From Thiomicrorhabdus sp965602805 (lineage in GTDB: Bacteria; Pseudomonadota; Gammaproteobacteria; Thiomicrospirales; Thiomicrospiraceae): 64,000 nucleotides of DNA. Below the pieces are notes generated by a model. It was given only the letters and a program-made list of their open reading frames with translations. It had not been told where the DNA came from and made no database searches. Positions 8,723-16,514 of this stretch are shown piece by piece. The position numbers and the translations under genes were made by a program. The stretch is from NCBI GenBank assembly GCA_965602805.1, contig CBFCZK010000007.1:68231-132230 (forward strand), given 5' to 3'. Position 1 is the first letter of the stretch. Every line of letters begins with the position of its first letter.

Positions 8723-9112
8723 CAGTCTGTTTTTTGCTTTAATTTACGTTTAAAAACCGACGTAAGCTTGCATAATCATTAAAGTTTCACTATAATCCGG
8801 CTCTCGCAATGATTTGCACTTATTTATAAATAAAATAAGCTTATGTCTAAGACATAACAAATCATGCTTCGCAGAGCCATTTGCCCAACGCTTATCTTAA
8901 ACGATAACGCCATCTGATTATTCTGATGCAAAGGTGCTCTATTAGACGCAATTTGCCCCAGAATAACGACTCTATTCTTTCGTTTAACTTTATTTAAAAT
9001 CGATAAATACCACGGTTATTATTGTGTGTGTTTGATTTTCTATTCAGTCGTAAAGACGCTTACTTATTCACGGGCACTTTTATTTCTCAAAATGAGAAAA
9101 AGGACCAACCCG
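8723..9112 (+). promoter_or_regulatory. Promoter and long leader of deaD
   Basis: About 390 gene-free bases precede the deaD ATG. The AT-rich stretch around 8775-8845 is the likely promoter area. The rest could form a long 5' leader. Cold-shock genes such as deaD/csdA commonly carry long structured leaders in gammaproteobacteria (established). I see no open frame with coding character here, apart from an unlikely in-frame extension of deaD from 9026. Confidence 0.4.
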
Positions 9113-10936
9113 ATGACTGTTGAAGTAACCTTCAAAGACCTCAATCTTTCTGAAGACGTATTAAAAGCCATAACCGATATCGGTTATGAGACTCCGTCTC
9201 CAATCCAAGCCCAAGCAATTCCAGCCCTTTTAGAAGGTAAAGATATCTTAGGTATGGCACAAACCGGTACTGGTAAAACAGCCGCGTTTGCTTTACCAGT
9301 ATTATCGAATGCTGACTTCAAACAAAAAGACCCTCAAGTCTTGGTATTAGCGCCGACTCGCGAATTAGCGATTCAGGTTGCTGAAGCTTTCCAAGGCTTC
9401 GCTAAGCACATGAAAGGTTTCCATGTACTTCCTATTTACGGTGGTGCGGATTACGGTACACAAATTCGTGCATTATCGCGTGGTGTTCACGTTGTTGTCG
9501 GAACGCCTGGCCGTGTTATGGATCACATCCGTAAAGGTACTTTAAAGCTAAATGGCTTAAAGACCATGGTTTTAGATGAAGCCGATGAGATGCTACGCAT
9601 GGGATTCATCGATGATGTTGAGTGGATTCTTGAACAAACGCCTAAGACTCGTCAAATCGCGTTATTCTCAGCAACTATGCCGAAAGAAGTTCACCGTATT
9701 GCAACCCGTTATTTGAATGACCCAACGGAAGTCATTATCAAGTCTACGACGGCAACCGCAATCACGATTGAACAGAAGTACCTAATGGTCAGTGGTGGAC
9801 ATAAATTGGATGCGTTAACGCGTATTCTAGAAGCTGAAGAAAAAATTGATGGTTCAATCATCTTCGTGCGTACTAAAACTGCCACGGTTGATTTAGCCGA
9901 AAGACTAGAAGCACGTGGTTATTCTGCCGCTGCCCTAAACGGTGATATTGCACAGAACCAACGTGAGCGCATTGTTGATAACATTAAGAAAGGTAAGATT
10001 GATATCTTAGTGGCAACCGATGTTGTTGCCCGTGGTTTAGATGTTCCGCGTATCAGCCATGTCTTTAACTACGACATTCCACAAGATAACGAATCTTATG
10101 TTCACCGTATTGGTCGTACAGGTCGTGCTGGCCGTTCTGGTACTGCGATCCTTTTCGTAACACCACGTGAAAAGCGTTTATTAAGCTCTATCGAAAGAAC
10201 GACTAAGAGCAAGATTCCTGAAATGCACCTGCCTTCAACGCAAGACATCAATGACAGTCGTGTTGATCGTTTCAAGGCACGTATTGTTGAAGCTATGCAG
10301 CAAGATGATACTGCATTCTATCAGCAGATGATTGAGCAGCTTGAGACTGAGCAAAACATGCCTGCTGTTGAGATTGCAGCTGGTTTAGCGCGTCTGTTAC
10401 AAGGTGACATCCCATTCTTCATGTCAGACAAGCCACAACGTGAAGAACGTTCTGAGCGTAACTCTGGTGATGCTGGCGGTCGTGGTAGAAACGAACGTGG
10501 CGGTCGTGGTGACCGTCCTGAGCGCGGTGGTCGTGGAGAGCGTTCTGAACGCAAACCGCGTCGTGAACGCTCTGCAACGCCTGATTCTGGTATGACTCGC
10601 TTCCGTATTGAAGTGGGTAATCAGCACGGCGTACGTCCAGGTAACATCGTGGGCTGTATTGCGAATGAAGCAGGTTTAGACAGCGAGTTCATTCGCCAGC
10701 TGAACATTGAAGATACTTTCAGTACGGTTGACCTACCTTCTGACATGCCTAAAGATGCTAAAGAAAGCTTAGGCAAAGCTTGGGTTTGTGGTCAGCAGTT
10801 GAAACTGAGTGAAGCTTCAGGCGGATCTGCGGGTGGCAGTGCTGAACCTCGCAAACGTCTGTCTCGCAATAAGTCTGCTGGTTCTGATAAGGACAAAGGT
10901 AAGCCACGTCGCACACCATCTCCACGTCGTAGCTAA
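9113..10936 (+). CDS. deaD: Cold-shock DEAD-box RNA helicase
   Basis: A 607-residue ATP-dependent RNA helicase of the DeaD/CsdA type, acting in ribosome assembly and mRNA turnover, especially in the cold. Visible motifs: Q motif (near 25-30), motif I AQTGTGKT (near 47), DEAD box LDEADEML (near 155), SAT (near 187), and HRIGRTGRAG (near 335). A low-complexity Arg/Gly linker (RGG-type, about 447-490) follows, then a DbpA-like RNA-binding domain (TRFRIEVGNQHGVRPGNIVG, about 495-565) and a basic tail. The open frame extends up to 9026, but the ATG at 9113 follows AAAAGGA and gives the usual start MTVEVTFKDLNLS. It is followed by two strong tandem terminators. Confidence 0.96.
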   Translation: MTVEVTFKDLNLSEDVLKAITDIGYETPSPIQAQAIPALLEGKDILGMAQTGTGKTAAFALPVLSNADFKQKDPQVLVLAPTRELAIQVAEAFQGFAKHMKGFHVLPIYGGADYGTQIRALSRGVHVVVGTPGRVMDHIRKGTLKLNGLKTMVLDEADEMLRMGFIDDVEWILEQTPKTRQIALFSATMPKEVHRIATRYLNDPTEVIIKSTTATAITIEQKYLMVSGGHKLDALTRILEAEEKIDGSIIFVRTKTATVDLAERLEARGYSAAALNGDIAQNQRERIVDNIKKGKIDILVATDVVARGLDVPRISHVFNYDIPQDNESYVHRIGRTGRAGRSGTAILFVTPREKRLLSSIERTTKSKIPEMHLPSTQDINDSRVDRFKARIVEAMQQDDTAFYQQMIEQLETEQNMPAVEIAAGLARLLQGDIPFFMSDKPQREERSERNSGDAGGRGRNERGGRGDRPERGGRGERSERKPRRERSATPDSGMTRFRIEVGNQHGVRPGNIVGCIANEAGLDSEFIRQLNIEDTFSTVDLPSDMPKDAKESLGKAWVCGQQLKLSEASGGSAGGSAEPRKRLSRNKSAGSDKDKGKPRRTPSPRRS

Positions 10937-10941
10937 TCAAC

Positions 10942-10966
10942 TTGGAATGAAGCGCCTTCATTCCAA
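10942..10966 (+). terminator. First deaD terminator
   Basis: Perfect 11-bp stem TTGGAATGAAG / CTTCATTCCAA with a 3-base loop, starting six bases after the stop codon and followed by CTTTAAAA. Confidence 0.75.
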
Positions 10967-10975
10967 CTTTAAAAG

Positions 10976-11023
10976 ATCCCCTAATACCCCTGGTTTTCAG
11001 GTTCAGTATTAGGGGATTTTTTT
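10976..11023 (+). terminator. Second deaD terminator
   Basis: Stem ATCCCCTAATAC / GTATTAGGGGAT (12 bp), with an inner CCTG / CAGG pairing, followed by seven T. A classical intrinsic terminator immediately behind the first one. Confidence 0.88.
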
Positions 11024-11164
11024 ATGCCTAAAATCTACTTTTCTACATACACACTTAAAAACACCCAGCACACAATACTTAAAGCATATAAGAGATGCAA
11101 AATTCAAACAGCGCCTAGAATCGTTCAGAAACCCTTTACTAACACAGAAAAGAGAGCTGATTGC

Positions 11165-12445
11165 CTACTGTTTGGCCTCGGCTTCGGTAATACAATTCCG
11201 GCCATTTCGTTTCGATTGATACATCGCGTTATCCGCTTGAGTTAAACACTCTTTTACGCTACTTACTGGTAGATGATCAGTGTGATAAATACCACAACTG
11301 ACCGTAATCATCAGTGGAGTGTCCAGATATAAAAAGGTATGGCAGGCAATGGATTGACGTAAACCCTCCAATAATTCCAAAGCATCCTCTAAGCTAATAC
11401 GATTAAACACCAAGACGAACTCTTCACCGCCTGCACGGTAAATTTCATCGTACTCTCGAACCTGGCTTGATAAAATATGCGCCAGTTCTGTCAATACAAA
11501 GTCACCCGCAGCATGCCCATGTTGATCATTGACCTTTTTAAACCAATCAATATCTAACATAACTACGGCAAATGGCACGCCATGACTCCGGTAACCTGTA
11601 ATTAATTGCTCTATCACCGTTTCCAAGGTCAAACGATTTTTTAATCCCGTTAACGGGTCATGATGCGCCAAAACGCTGAGTTTTAGATTGGCTTCTTTGA
11701 GTTTTTTTGTTCTAAACTCAACCAACTCATTCAAATTCTCATTGACCTTTTTCTCAGCCTCTTCTGCAGCAACAATCTGCTCTTGCATCGGCCTAAAGAT
11801 AACAACAACCTCTAATAACAAGACTATCAAAACCATAATCCATAGCCAAAACTCAATGGATTTAATATTTAATAACTTCTGTTCGCCTTCTATTTGATAC
11901 TGACTAACCACTAAATCCAAGTCCTTTAATAGGGGCGAGGACAAGTCATAAATTCTCAAGAGTACGCCTAAAGACTCTGTCTGAGTCTGAGTTTCAAGTA
12001 CCTGCTGTGCAATCGCGACATAATTTTTTACCCGCTGAACTAAATCCATCTCTCCAAAATACATCTCATGAATCGTTGGCGATAAGGTAATCTTAAATTC
12101 TTCAGATAAATTTCCATTGCTTAGCCTTTCATTTGCCTGGCTTATTTTATTAATATTATCGATTAAAGATGCCCGACTTTTATTGATCCTTTCAATTAAA
12201 TCCTCGCCATGAGGGCGGTGGTGTTGACTGTGAATTTCATGGGCGTCCAGAGAAATATGTTGCGTCAACATTCGCTGCTTTCCTGCCATATTAACAACTA
12301 AAGCTGTACTGTCAGATCCTTCTAGAACAGTAATTAGACTATAAAAAGCGCCTGTCGAGAGTACCGCTATAATGCTTAAAGCCAGTAAGTAACGATAGGT
12401 CATTGATCGTCTTAATTGTTCGCTGGAATTTTGTCGCATGTTCAT
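11165..12445 (-). CDS. Membrane diguanylate cyclase with NarX/PilJ-type sensor
   Basis: A 426-residue protein: membrane segment at about 18-38, periplasmic sensor (about 40-200), second membrane segment (about 203-222), short coiled coil, then a GGDEF domain (about 255-425). The sensor opens with NMAGKQRMLTQHISLDA, the signature of the type IV pili / nitrate-sensor (PilJ, NarX) N-terminal domain, which senses small ligands outside the inner membrane. The catalytic motif is GGEEF (near 338). The inhibitory site RxxD (REYD) sits exactly five residues before it, so an active, product-inhibited cyclase is expected. It is a lone gene, convergent with deaD. Confidence 0.92.
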   Translation of the reverse strand: MNMRQNSSEQLRRSMTYRYLLALSIIAVLSTGAFYSLITVLEGSDSTALVVNMAGKQRMLTQHISLDAHEIHSQHHRPHGEDLIERINKSRASLIDNINKISQANERLSNGNLSEEFKITLSPTIHEMYFGEMDLVQRVKNYVAIAQQVLETQTQTESLGVLLRIYDLSSPLLKDLDLVVSQYQIEGEQKLLNIKSIEFWLWIMVLIVLLLEVVVIFRPMQEQIVAAEEAEKKVNENLNELVEFRTKKLKEANLKLSVLAHHDPLTGLKNRLTLETVIEQLITGYRSHGVPFAVVMLDIDWFKKVNDQHGHAAGDFVLTELAHILSSQVREYDEIYRAGGEEFVLVFNRISLEDALELLEGLRQSIACHTFLYLDTPLMITVSCGIYHTDHLPVSSVKECLTQADNAMYQSKRNGRNCITEAEAKQ

Positions 12446-12778
12446 CCCTTAAAGTAATACCTCCATTCTTAACTAAAAGGCGACTGAAAACAATCTATTA
12501 AGATGTTTTTATCAGCCAACCTAAACTCACAACGCTTCCGTCAAGCACAAGAGAATTCGTGAACTTAAGACAATATGTTATTAATCACACTATTGTTCAA
12601 AAACAGCCAACTCTTCTCGTACCTTTTTATAAGGCATTTCTTTATACGGTAAAGAGCCGAATCAGGATTTTTTTCTTTCTGCAATTTAGCATTTACCAAA
12701 ATCCACCTAAAAAAATAGCGCCAAAAGGCGCTAATTTTAAAACCGTTGAACGTGGTTTAACACGCTCTGAAATAGAGA
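12446..12778. other. Intergenic region before the sensor cyclase
   Basis: 333 bases between the HbpS-like gene and the start of the sensor cyclase. Apart from the terminator at 12709-12733 I see no feature. A short plus-strand open frame through this stretch has no coding character. Confidence 0.4.
12709..12733 (-). terminator. Terminator of the HbpS-like gene
   Basis: On the minus strand, stem TAGCGCC / GGCGCTA with loop TTTT, followed by seven T (12715 down to 12709). A textbook intrinsic terminator ending the sox-remnant transcript. Confidence 0.88.
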
Positions 12779-13294
12779 CTATTGCATCTCTAAATCATCT
12801 AAGACCACTTCTACGCCTGCAATTGCACAAGCTTCATCGTCTTTACCATCAGGTGCGCCACTCACACCAACCGCACCGTACATTTTACCGCCCGCTTGAA
12901 TGGGTGTAGAACCAGCCATAAAGGCTAAACCAGCCCCCATAGACTGTAATGGACTGTTTGATCGCCCCTCAAGCTGTGAGCCTTTGACATTAAACATAAC
13001 TGCGGTATAGGCTTTTTTCTGACTAATCCCCAATGAAACAGGTGGTGCGATAGTATCTCTTAATTGCACCTGAGTAATTCCGTTACGATCTACCACTGTG
13101 ACACTGATTGGAATACCTTTTTCACGGCAAGCCGCAACAGCACCTAATGCAATTTTATTGGCAACATCCATAGTAATTCTTGATACATTAACCGACATCG
13201 GTTCTTCTGCCTGTACCAGGCCACTGTTTAAAGTCGCCAGGCCCAATGCCAAAACAGATAGACCTTTTAATTTTTGTACGATTCGCTTAGCCAT
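12779..13294 (-). CDS. Exported GlcG/HbpS-family protein
   Basis: 171 residues with a signal peptide (cleavage probably after GLVQA, about residue 29), followed by a single GlcG/HbpS (DUF336) domain. Typical family stretches are ISVTVVDRNGITQVQLRD, SLGISQKKAYTAVMF, FMAGSTPIQAGGKMYGAVGVSGA and DDEACAIAGVEVV. Members include the haem-binding extracellular protein HbpS of Streptomyces, and exported homologues are frequent in sox gene clusters (known). Its place behind a SoxH-like hydrolase and soxX/soxA remnants supports a link with sulfur oxidation (inference). GGAGATGG precedes the ATG. The gene appears intact although the upstream sox genes are broken. Confidence 0.82.
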   Translation of the reverse strand: MAKRIVQKLKGLSVLALGLATLNSGLVQAEEPMSVNVSRITMDVANKIALGAVAACREKGIPISVTVVDRNGITQVQLRDTIAPPVSLGISQKKAYTAVMFNVKGSQLEGRSNSPLQSMGAGLAFMAGSTPIQAGGKMYGAVGVSGAPDGKDDEACAIAGVEVVLDDLEMQ

Positions 13295-13436
13295 TTTTCC
13301 ATCTCCAAGTAGGGTTTATTTAAAACTTAATCTCATCATATTCCAAAAGCATTATATTTCAAGCTTTTATGAAAATAACCTACAAAATATAGGCTTATTA
13401 CTTATTAAGAACGTAAATTAAAGCATAGGTTACTCC

Positions 13437-14366
13437 CTACATCGAGGACTCTATTTTTAAATACGTACGGTTAAGGTTCTGTTTATGCCATGAACCATAA
13501 TGCTTTAAATGCTTAAACTCTGGCCAATCCGCATTATCATTAACGGCTTGATCCACGCCCGACATATCATCGGCCGCAGCAGAAAGCGTGCTCACCAATT
13601 TATCAAGGTAGCTACCCGTTTCTTTGTCTGCTTGAGCCCAGTCTGTCACCTGACCATGACCCGGAACGATATGTTTGGCAGGTAATAATCTCATCGCTTT
13701 ATAAGCTTCATTCCAAGTAATGGTATTTGACCAAGGATGTACGCCCAGCATTCTGTCTACATAGACAATATCACCGGTAAATAGTACCGATTGTTTTGGT
13801 AAAAACAGAACTGAATCGCCTTCAAAATGCGCATCACCATAGAAGTTTAGCTCCATGTCAACACCGCCAATCGTCAGTTTATTATGATCTTCCATCAGTA
13901 CAACATCTGCGGTTTTCATAACAGTACCTTTTAATGCAGGAACCTTTTTAACAAGCTTATCAACTTCCAGCTCAAACATCGCTGTTTGTGTTTTTACGCT
14001 GCCTTTGTAAGCGTAAATTTTGGCACCTTTTTTAGCAAAGTAATCATTACCTAACCAACGGTGGTCTTGACTACCAATGTTAATAATCGCCACAATCGGT
14101 TGTTTTTTAACCGCCATAGCAGCAGCTTCAAGCTTCTTAGCAGCGGCATCACCGGCACCTGAATCGACTAAAACCCAACCTTCTTGAGTATCAATAAAAC
14201 CAATATTATTGTTTAAGCCTAAGTTTTCAGGCGTACGGTCGGTAAGAGGCCCTAAATAAGCGTAAACACCATCCGTCACTTTTTGAGCCGTAAACTCAAG
14301 CGCTTGTGCTGTGAAACTGCTAACGGCCAGCATTACACCAGCCAATAAATTTAAATATCTAGTCAT
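13437..14366 (-). CDS. SoxH-like periplasmic metallo-beta-lactamase-fold hydrolase
   Basis: 309 residues with a signal peptide (MTRYLNLLAGVMLAVSSFTAQA) and a metallo-beta-lactamase fold. Visible fold motifs are GWVLVDSGAGD (about 63-73), SQDHRWLGND (about 98-107; it replaces the usual HxHxDH, so only the D-H part of the metal site is standard), GDAHFEGDS (about 176), LFTGDIVYVD (about 196) and PAKHIVPGHGQ (about 228). This subgroup includes SoxH of sox clusters and hydrolases of quinoprotein relay systems; the true substrate is unknown even for SoxH. It sits between broken soxX and the HbpS-like gene on the same strand. AAGGAAAAGAG precedes the ATG. Confidence 0.8.
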   Translation of the reverse strand: MTRYLNLLAGVMLAVSSFTAQALEFTAQKVTDGVYAYLGPLTDRTPENLGLNNNIGFIDTQEGWVLVDSGAGDAAAKKLEAAAMAVKKQPIVAIINIGSQDHRWLGNDYFAKKGAKIYAYKGSVKTQTAMFELEVDKLVKKVPALKGTVMKTADVVLMEDHNKLTIGGVDMELNFYGDAHFEGDSVLFLPKQSVLFTGDIVYVDRMLGVHPWSNTITWNEAYKAMRLLPAKHIVPGHGQVTDWAQADKETGSYLDKLVSTLSAAADDMSGVDQAVNDNADWPEFKHLKHYGSWHKQNLNRTYLKIESSM

Positions 14367-14511
14367 CTCTTTTCCTTCTTTATATCGTATTGTTCATTAT
14401 CTCTTTAAAAGTAATAAAAAAGCCAGTTAAACAAAACTGGTAAATACCCAAGGAGGAATTTAGAGGGACTGGACAATCCACCTGAATATTCACACCGCTC
14501 CTATTTACTTA

Positions 14512-14670
14512 GAGACCTTTGCACGAGTGGGGCGCGAGAGAAAAATGAGGTAAAAACTGTCTAAATAAGGCGTAAAACGTAGGTAATAGCTGGCTATTGG
14601 CAAGTTTTAGAACGAAATTTAGGCGATTTTTAACCATTTTTATTTGTGCAGCCACTCGCGCAAAGGTCTC
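14512..14670. mobile_element. 159-bp MITE, copy 1
   Basis: A non-coding element with terminal inverted repeats GAGACCTTTGCACGAGTGG / CCACTCGCGCAAAGGTCTC, flanked by the 5-bp direct repeat ACTTA (14507-14511 and 14671-14675), which looks like a target-site duplication. A second copy of exactly the same length lies at 51068-51226 and differs at about five positions (about 97 % identical by eye). With no transposase inside, it is best called a miniature inverted-repeat transposable element. The ends recall some IS5-family elements, but I could not verify this. It is inserted directly behind the stop codon of the soxX remnant. Confidence 0.88.
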
Positions 14671-14676
14671 ACTTAA

Positions 14677-15320
14677 TTACTTAAGGTTCACAGGTGAGTT
14701 TGAATCCATTAAAAACGCCATTATATTAGCGATTTGCTCACTGCTTAAAACCCCGTTCATACCAAATCTAGACATTCCAGAACAAGCTGATGTTGCATGT
14801 GCACTATATATTTTTTCATAGGTATACTTCATAATCGCTTCACTTGTACCACGCGCACCATAGACCGTTAATTTAGGCCCTAAGTTTCCTGCAGCAGGTT
14901 CATTAGGACTTAACGCATGACAAGCATAACAGTTACCGCCATTCGGCTTTTTAGCAGGGTTATCCCGCTTCATCCCTCCAACTCTCATACCATAACCACT
15001 AATGGCTAATTTCTCGCCCTTCTTCCAGTCACCCAGTTTAATACCCTCTTTTGGATATTGAATCAAAGTACGATTATATTCAGTCAGCTTTTAGCCAAGT
15101 CTGGTGTCGGCTTATCTTTATAGGCCGTACAGAACTGATTACTATAATCCTGAATCAAACGCTTGCGATCTTCTGCCGATGCTTTGGTCCAACTTTCATT
15201 TACCGCTTCTTCAGCCTGCGCCAAAGTCTTGGCATCAAATTTTTCACCGACACCCGCCAGAGCACTACTCGCTGCGACAGAGAATGCCATTGATGTCATT
15301 ACCACTAATATCTTTTTCAT
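14677..15320 (-). pseudogene. soxX: soxX, frameshifted (thiosulfate-oxidising cytochrome subunit)
   Basis: Two frames together give one SoxX-like protein. The first part (15320-15084) has a signal peptide (MKKILVVMTSMAFSVAASSALA) and ends DLAKS-stop. The second part (15078-14677) continues LTEYNRTLIQYPKEG, then LGDWKKGEKLAISGYG, the haem site GGNCYACH and the C-terminal SRFGMNGVLSSEQIANIMAF. Restoring one A in the AAAA run at 15089-15092 would join them as DLAKKLTEYN, the expected reading. SoxX binds one c-type haem and pairs with SoxA to attach thiosulfate to SoxYZ. It is either a real inactivation or a homopolymer sequencing error. The damage in neighbouring soxA favours real decay. Confidence 0.82.
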
Positions 15321-15340
15321 AAATATCCTTCAACCTTCGT

Positions 15341-15683
15341 TTACCACTTGATTGACGGAACATTGCTTTCGCCACCGTTAGACTCTTTGGTCATAAAGGT
15401 AATCAAATCAATCGTTGCTTTGGAAGCATAATCAATATCAGGCAAACGCACCTGCCAATGGCAACCCCACATACGGTACTGCATCGTTCTTACTGTACCG
15501 TGAGAAACACGGTAGGTAGGCCAAGAAGCAATGGTCTCTTTATCGTCATAAGCGTTATAAAACGAATACGTTTGCCTTCACCAGCATGACCAGTGGCGCA
15601 AGAAAAACCCATACTACCTGATCGACGCCAAAACAATGCTTCACCTGTTTTATAGGCTTCAACTTCTTTTGGATGATCAAGCG
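15341..15683 (-). pseudogene. soxA: soxA remnant, 5'-truncated and mutated
   Basis: Only the C-terminal part of SoxA is left (about 114 codons; intact SoxA is usually 250-290). It starts directly at the GIY-YIG gene's stop codon: HPKEVEAYKTGEALFWRRSG, then SCATGHAGEGKRIR. The haem motif CATCH has become CATGH (Gly codon 15591-15589). A frameshift follows near 15556-15562. After it the frame resumes with NAYDDKETIASWPTYRVSHG, TMQYRMWGCHWQVRLPDI (the Cys of the GC motif is the usual haem ligand) and ends NVPSIKW. No signal peptide or start codon remains, so it is clearly non-functional. It lies 20 bases upstream of broken soxX in the usual A-X pairing. Confidence 0.85.
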
Positions 15684-15962
15684 TTACTGACTAATTAAGA
15701 GCTCTTTCTTAGCTTTAGTGAGTTGTTTAACGGCATATTCTCGTTTAGAAGCTTCACTGCGGTTATCGGATTTTTCAGAATAGACTAATTCACAGGGTTG
15801 ACGTACTTTGGTGTATTTAGCCCCGCCGACAAGTTCACCATTGTGTTGTCTGAGACGTTTTTGAAGATTCGTGGTAATGCCGCAATACAAGGTATTATCA
15901 GCACACCGTAAAATATAAACTGACCAGGCCTGGTCAGTTTGGTTTTCTTGATTTTCGGCCAT
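15684..15962 (-). CDS. GIY-YIG nuclease-fold protein (UPF0213/YhbQ type)
   Basis: 92 residues forming a single small GIY-YIG domain: WSVYILRCADNTLYCGITTN (about 13-32; the motif is YIL...YCG), then RLRQHNGE and AKYTKVRQPCELVYSE, and Glu in SEASKREYAVKQLTK. This is the YhbQ/UPF0213 family, DNA-structure nucleases or repair-associated proteins of largely unknown role. The N-terminal codons for TDQAWSV are made by a 24-bp perfect palindrome with the iterated core, so that repeat has shaped the protein's start. The stop codon abuts the truncated soxA, and the gene is the last intact member behind moaC. Whether it was inserted or merely lies at a deletion junction cannot be told. Confidence 0.8.
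   Translation of the reverse strand: MAENQENQTDQAWSVYILRCADNTLYCGITTNLQKRLRQHNGELVGGAKYTKVRQPCELVYSEKSDNRSEASKREYAVKQLTKAKKELLISQ
15917..15940. repeat. 24-bp perfect palindrome with ACCAGGCCTGGT core
   Basis: The core at 15923-15934 is extended on both sides by AAACTG / CAGTTT without a mismatch. It lies inside the GIY-YIG reading frame (codons about 6-14), read there as DQAWS. Confidence 0.9.
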
Positions 15963-16013
15963 TTAAGATAGAGTTCCTATTCGGCTTATTACGGTCATTT
16001 CAGCTATTATCCT

Positions 16014-16511
16014 TTAAACCTCGTCACCTTGGCGAACCCAGTGTCCTGATTTGCCACCCTTCTTTTCGAGTAGCTGTACTTGGTCAATAATCATGCCCTT
16101 ATCCACCGCTTTGCACATATCATAAAGCGTTAAAGCCGCAGCTGAAGCCGCCATTAAGGCTTCCATTTCAACGCCAGTTTGCCCGACTAATTTGCAGCGA
16201 GCAACAATTTCGACTGAACTATTTTCTATATTGGCTGTCAGCTCAACCTTGACCGATGTCAGCATCAGCGGGTGACACATTGGGATTATGTCCGGCGTTT
16301 TCTTAGCGGCCATAATACCCGCAATACGTGCGGTTGCCATAACATCGCCTTTCTTATGTTTGCCTTCAACAATCAATTGCAGTGTTTCTGGCAACATACG
16401 AATAACGGCCATCGCACGCGCTTCACGCTCAGTATGTTGTTTAGCGCTCACATCGACCATACGTGCTTGGCCTTTTGAATCGAGATGCGTTAATGGGTTT
16501 TCAGTTGTCAT
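16014..16511 (-). CDS. moaC: Cyclic pyranopterin monophosphate synthase
   Basis: 165 residues, normal MoaC size. With MoaA, MoaC converts GTP to cyclic pyranopterin monophosphate, the first intermediate of molybdenum cofactor. Family-typical stretches are LTHLDSKGQARMVDVSAK (about 6-23), IIPMCHPLMLTSVKVEL (about 75-91; conserved His), and VGQTGVEMEALMAASAAALT (about 108-127) with YDMCKAVDKGM. The start is four bases after the moeA stop, so the two are co-translated. It is the last gene of the moaA-moaD-moaE-moeA-moaC run. Confidence 0.96.
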   Translation of the reverse strand: MTTENPLTHLDSKGQARMVDVSAKQHTEREARAMAVIRMLPETLQLIVEGKHKKGDVMATARIAGIMAAKKTPDIIPMCHPLMLTSVKVELTANIENSSVEIVARCKLVGQTGVEMEALMAASAAALTLYDMCKAVDKGMIIDQVQLLEKKGGKSGHWVRQGDEV

Positions 16512-16514
16512 AAA

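Noticed and set aside
10321..10627. Arg/Gly-rich open frames on both strands in deaD
   Set aside because: They arise from the repetitive RGG-type codons of deaD in other frames.
12559..12909. 116-residue plus-strand open frame
   Set aside because: It crosses a terminator and the end of the HbpS-like gene and has no coding character; treated as a shadow.
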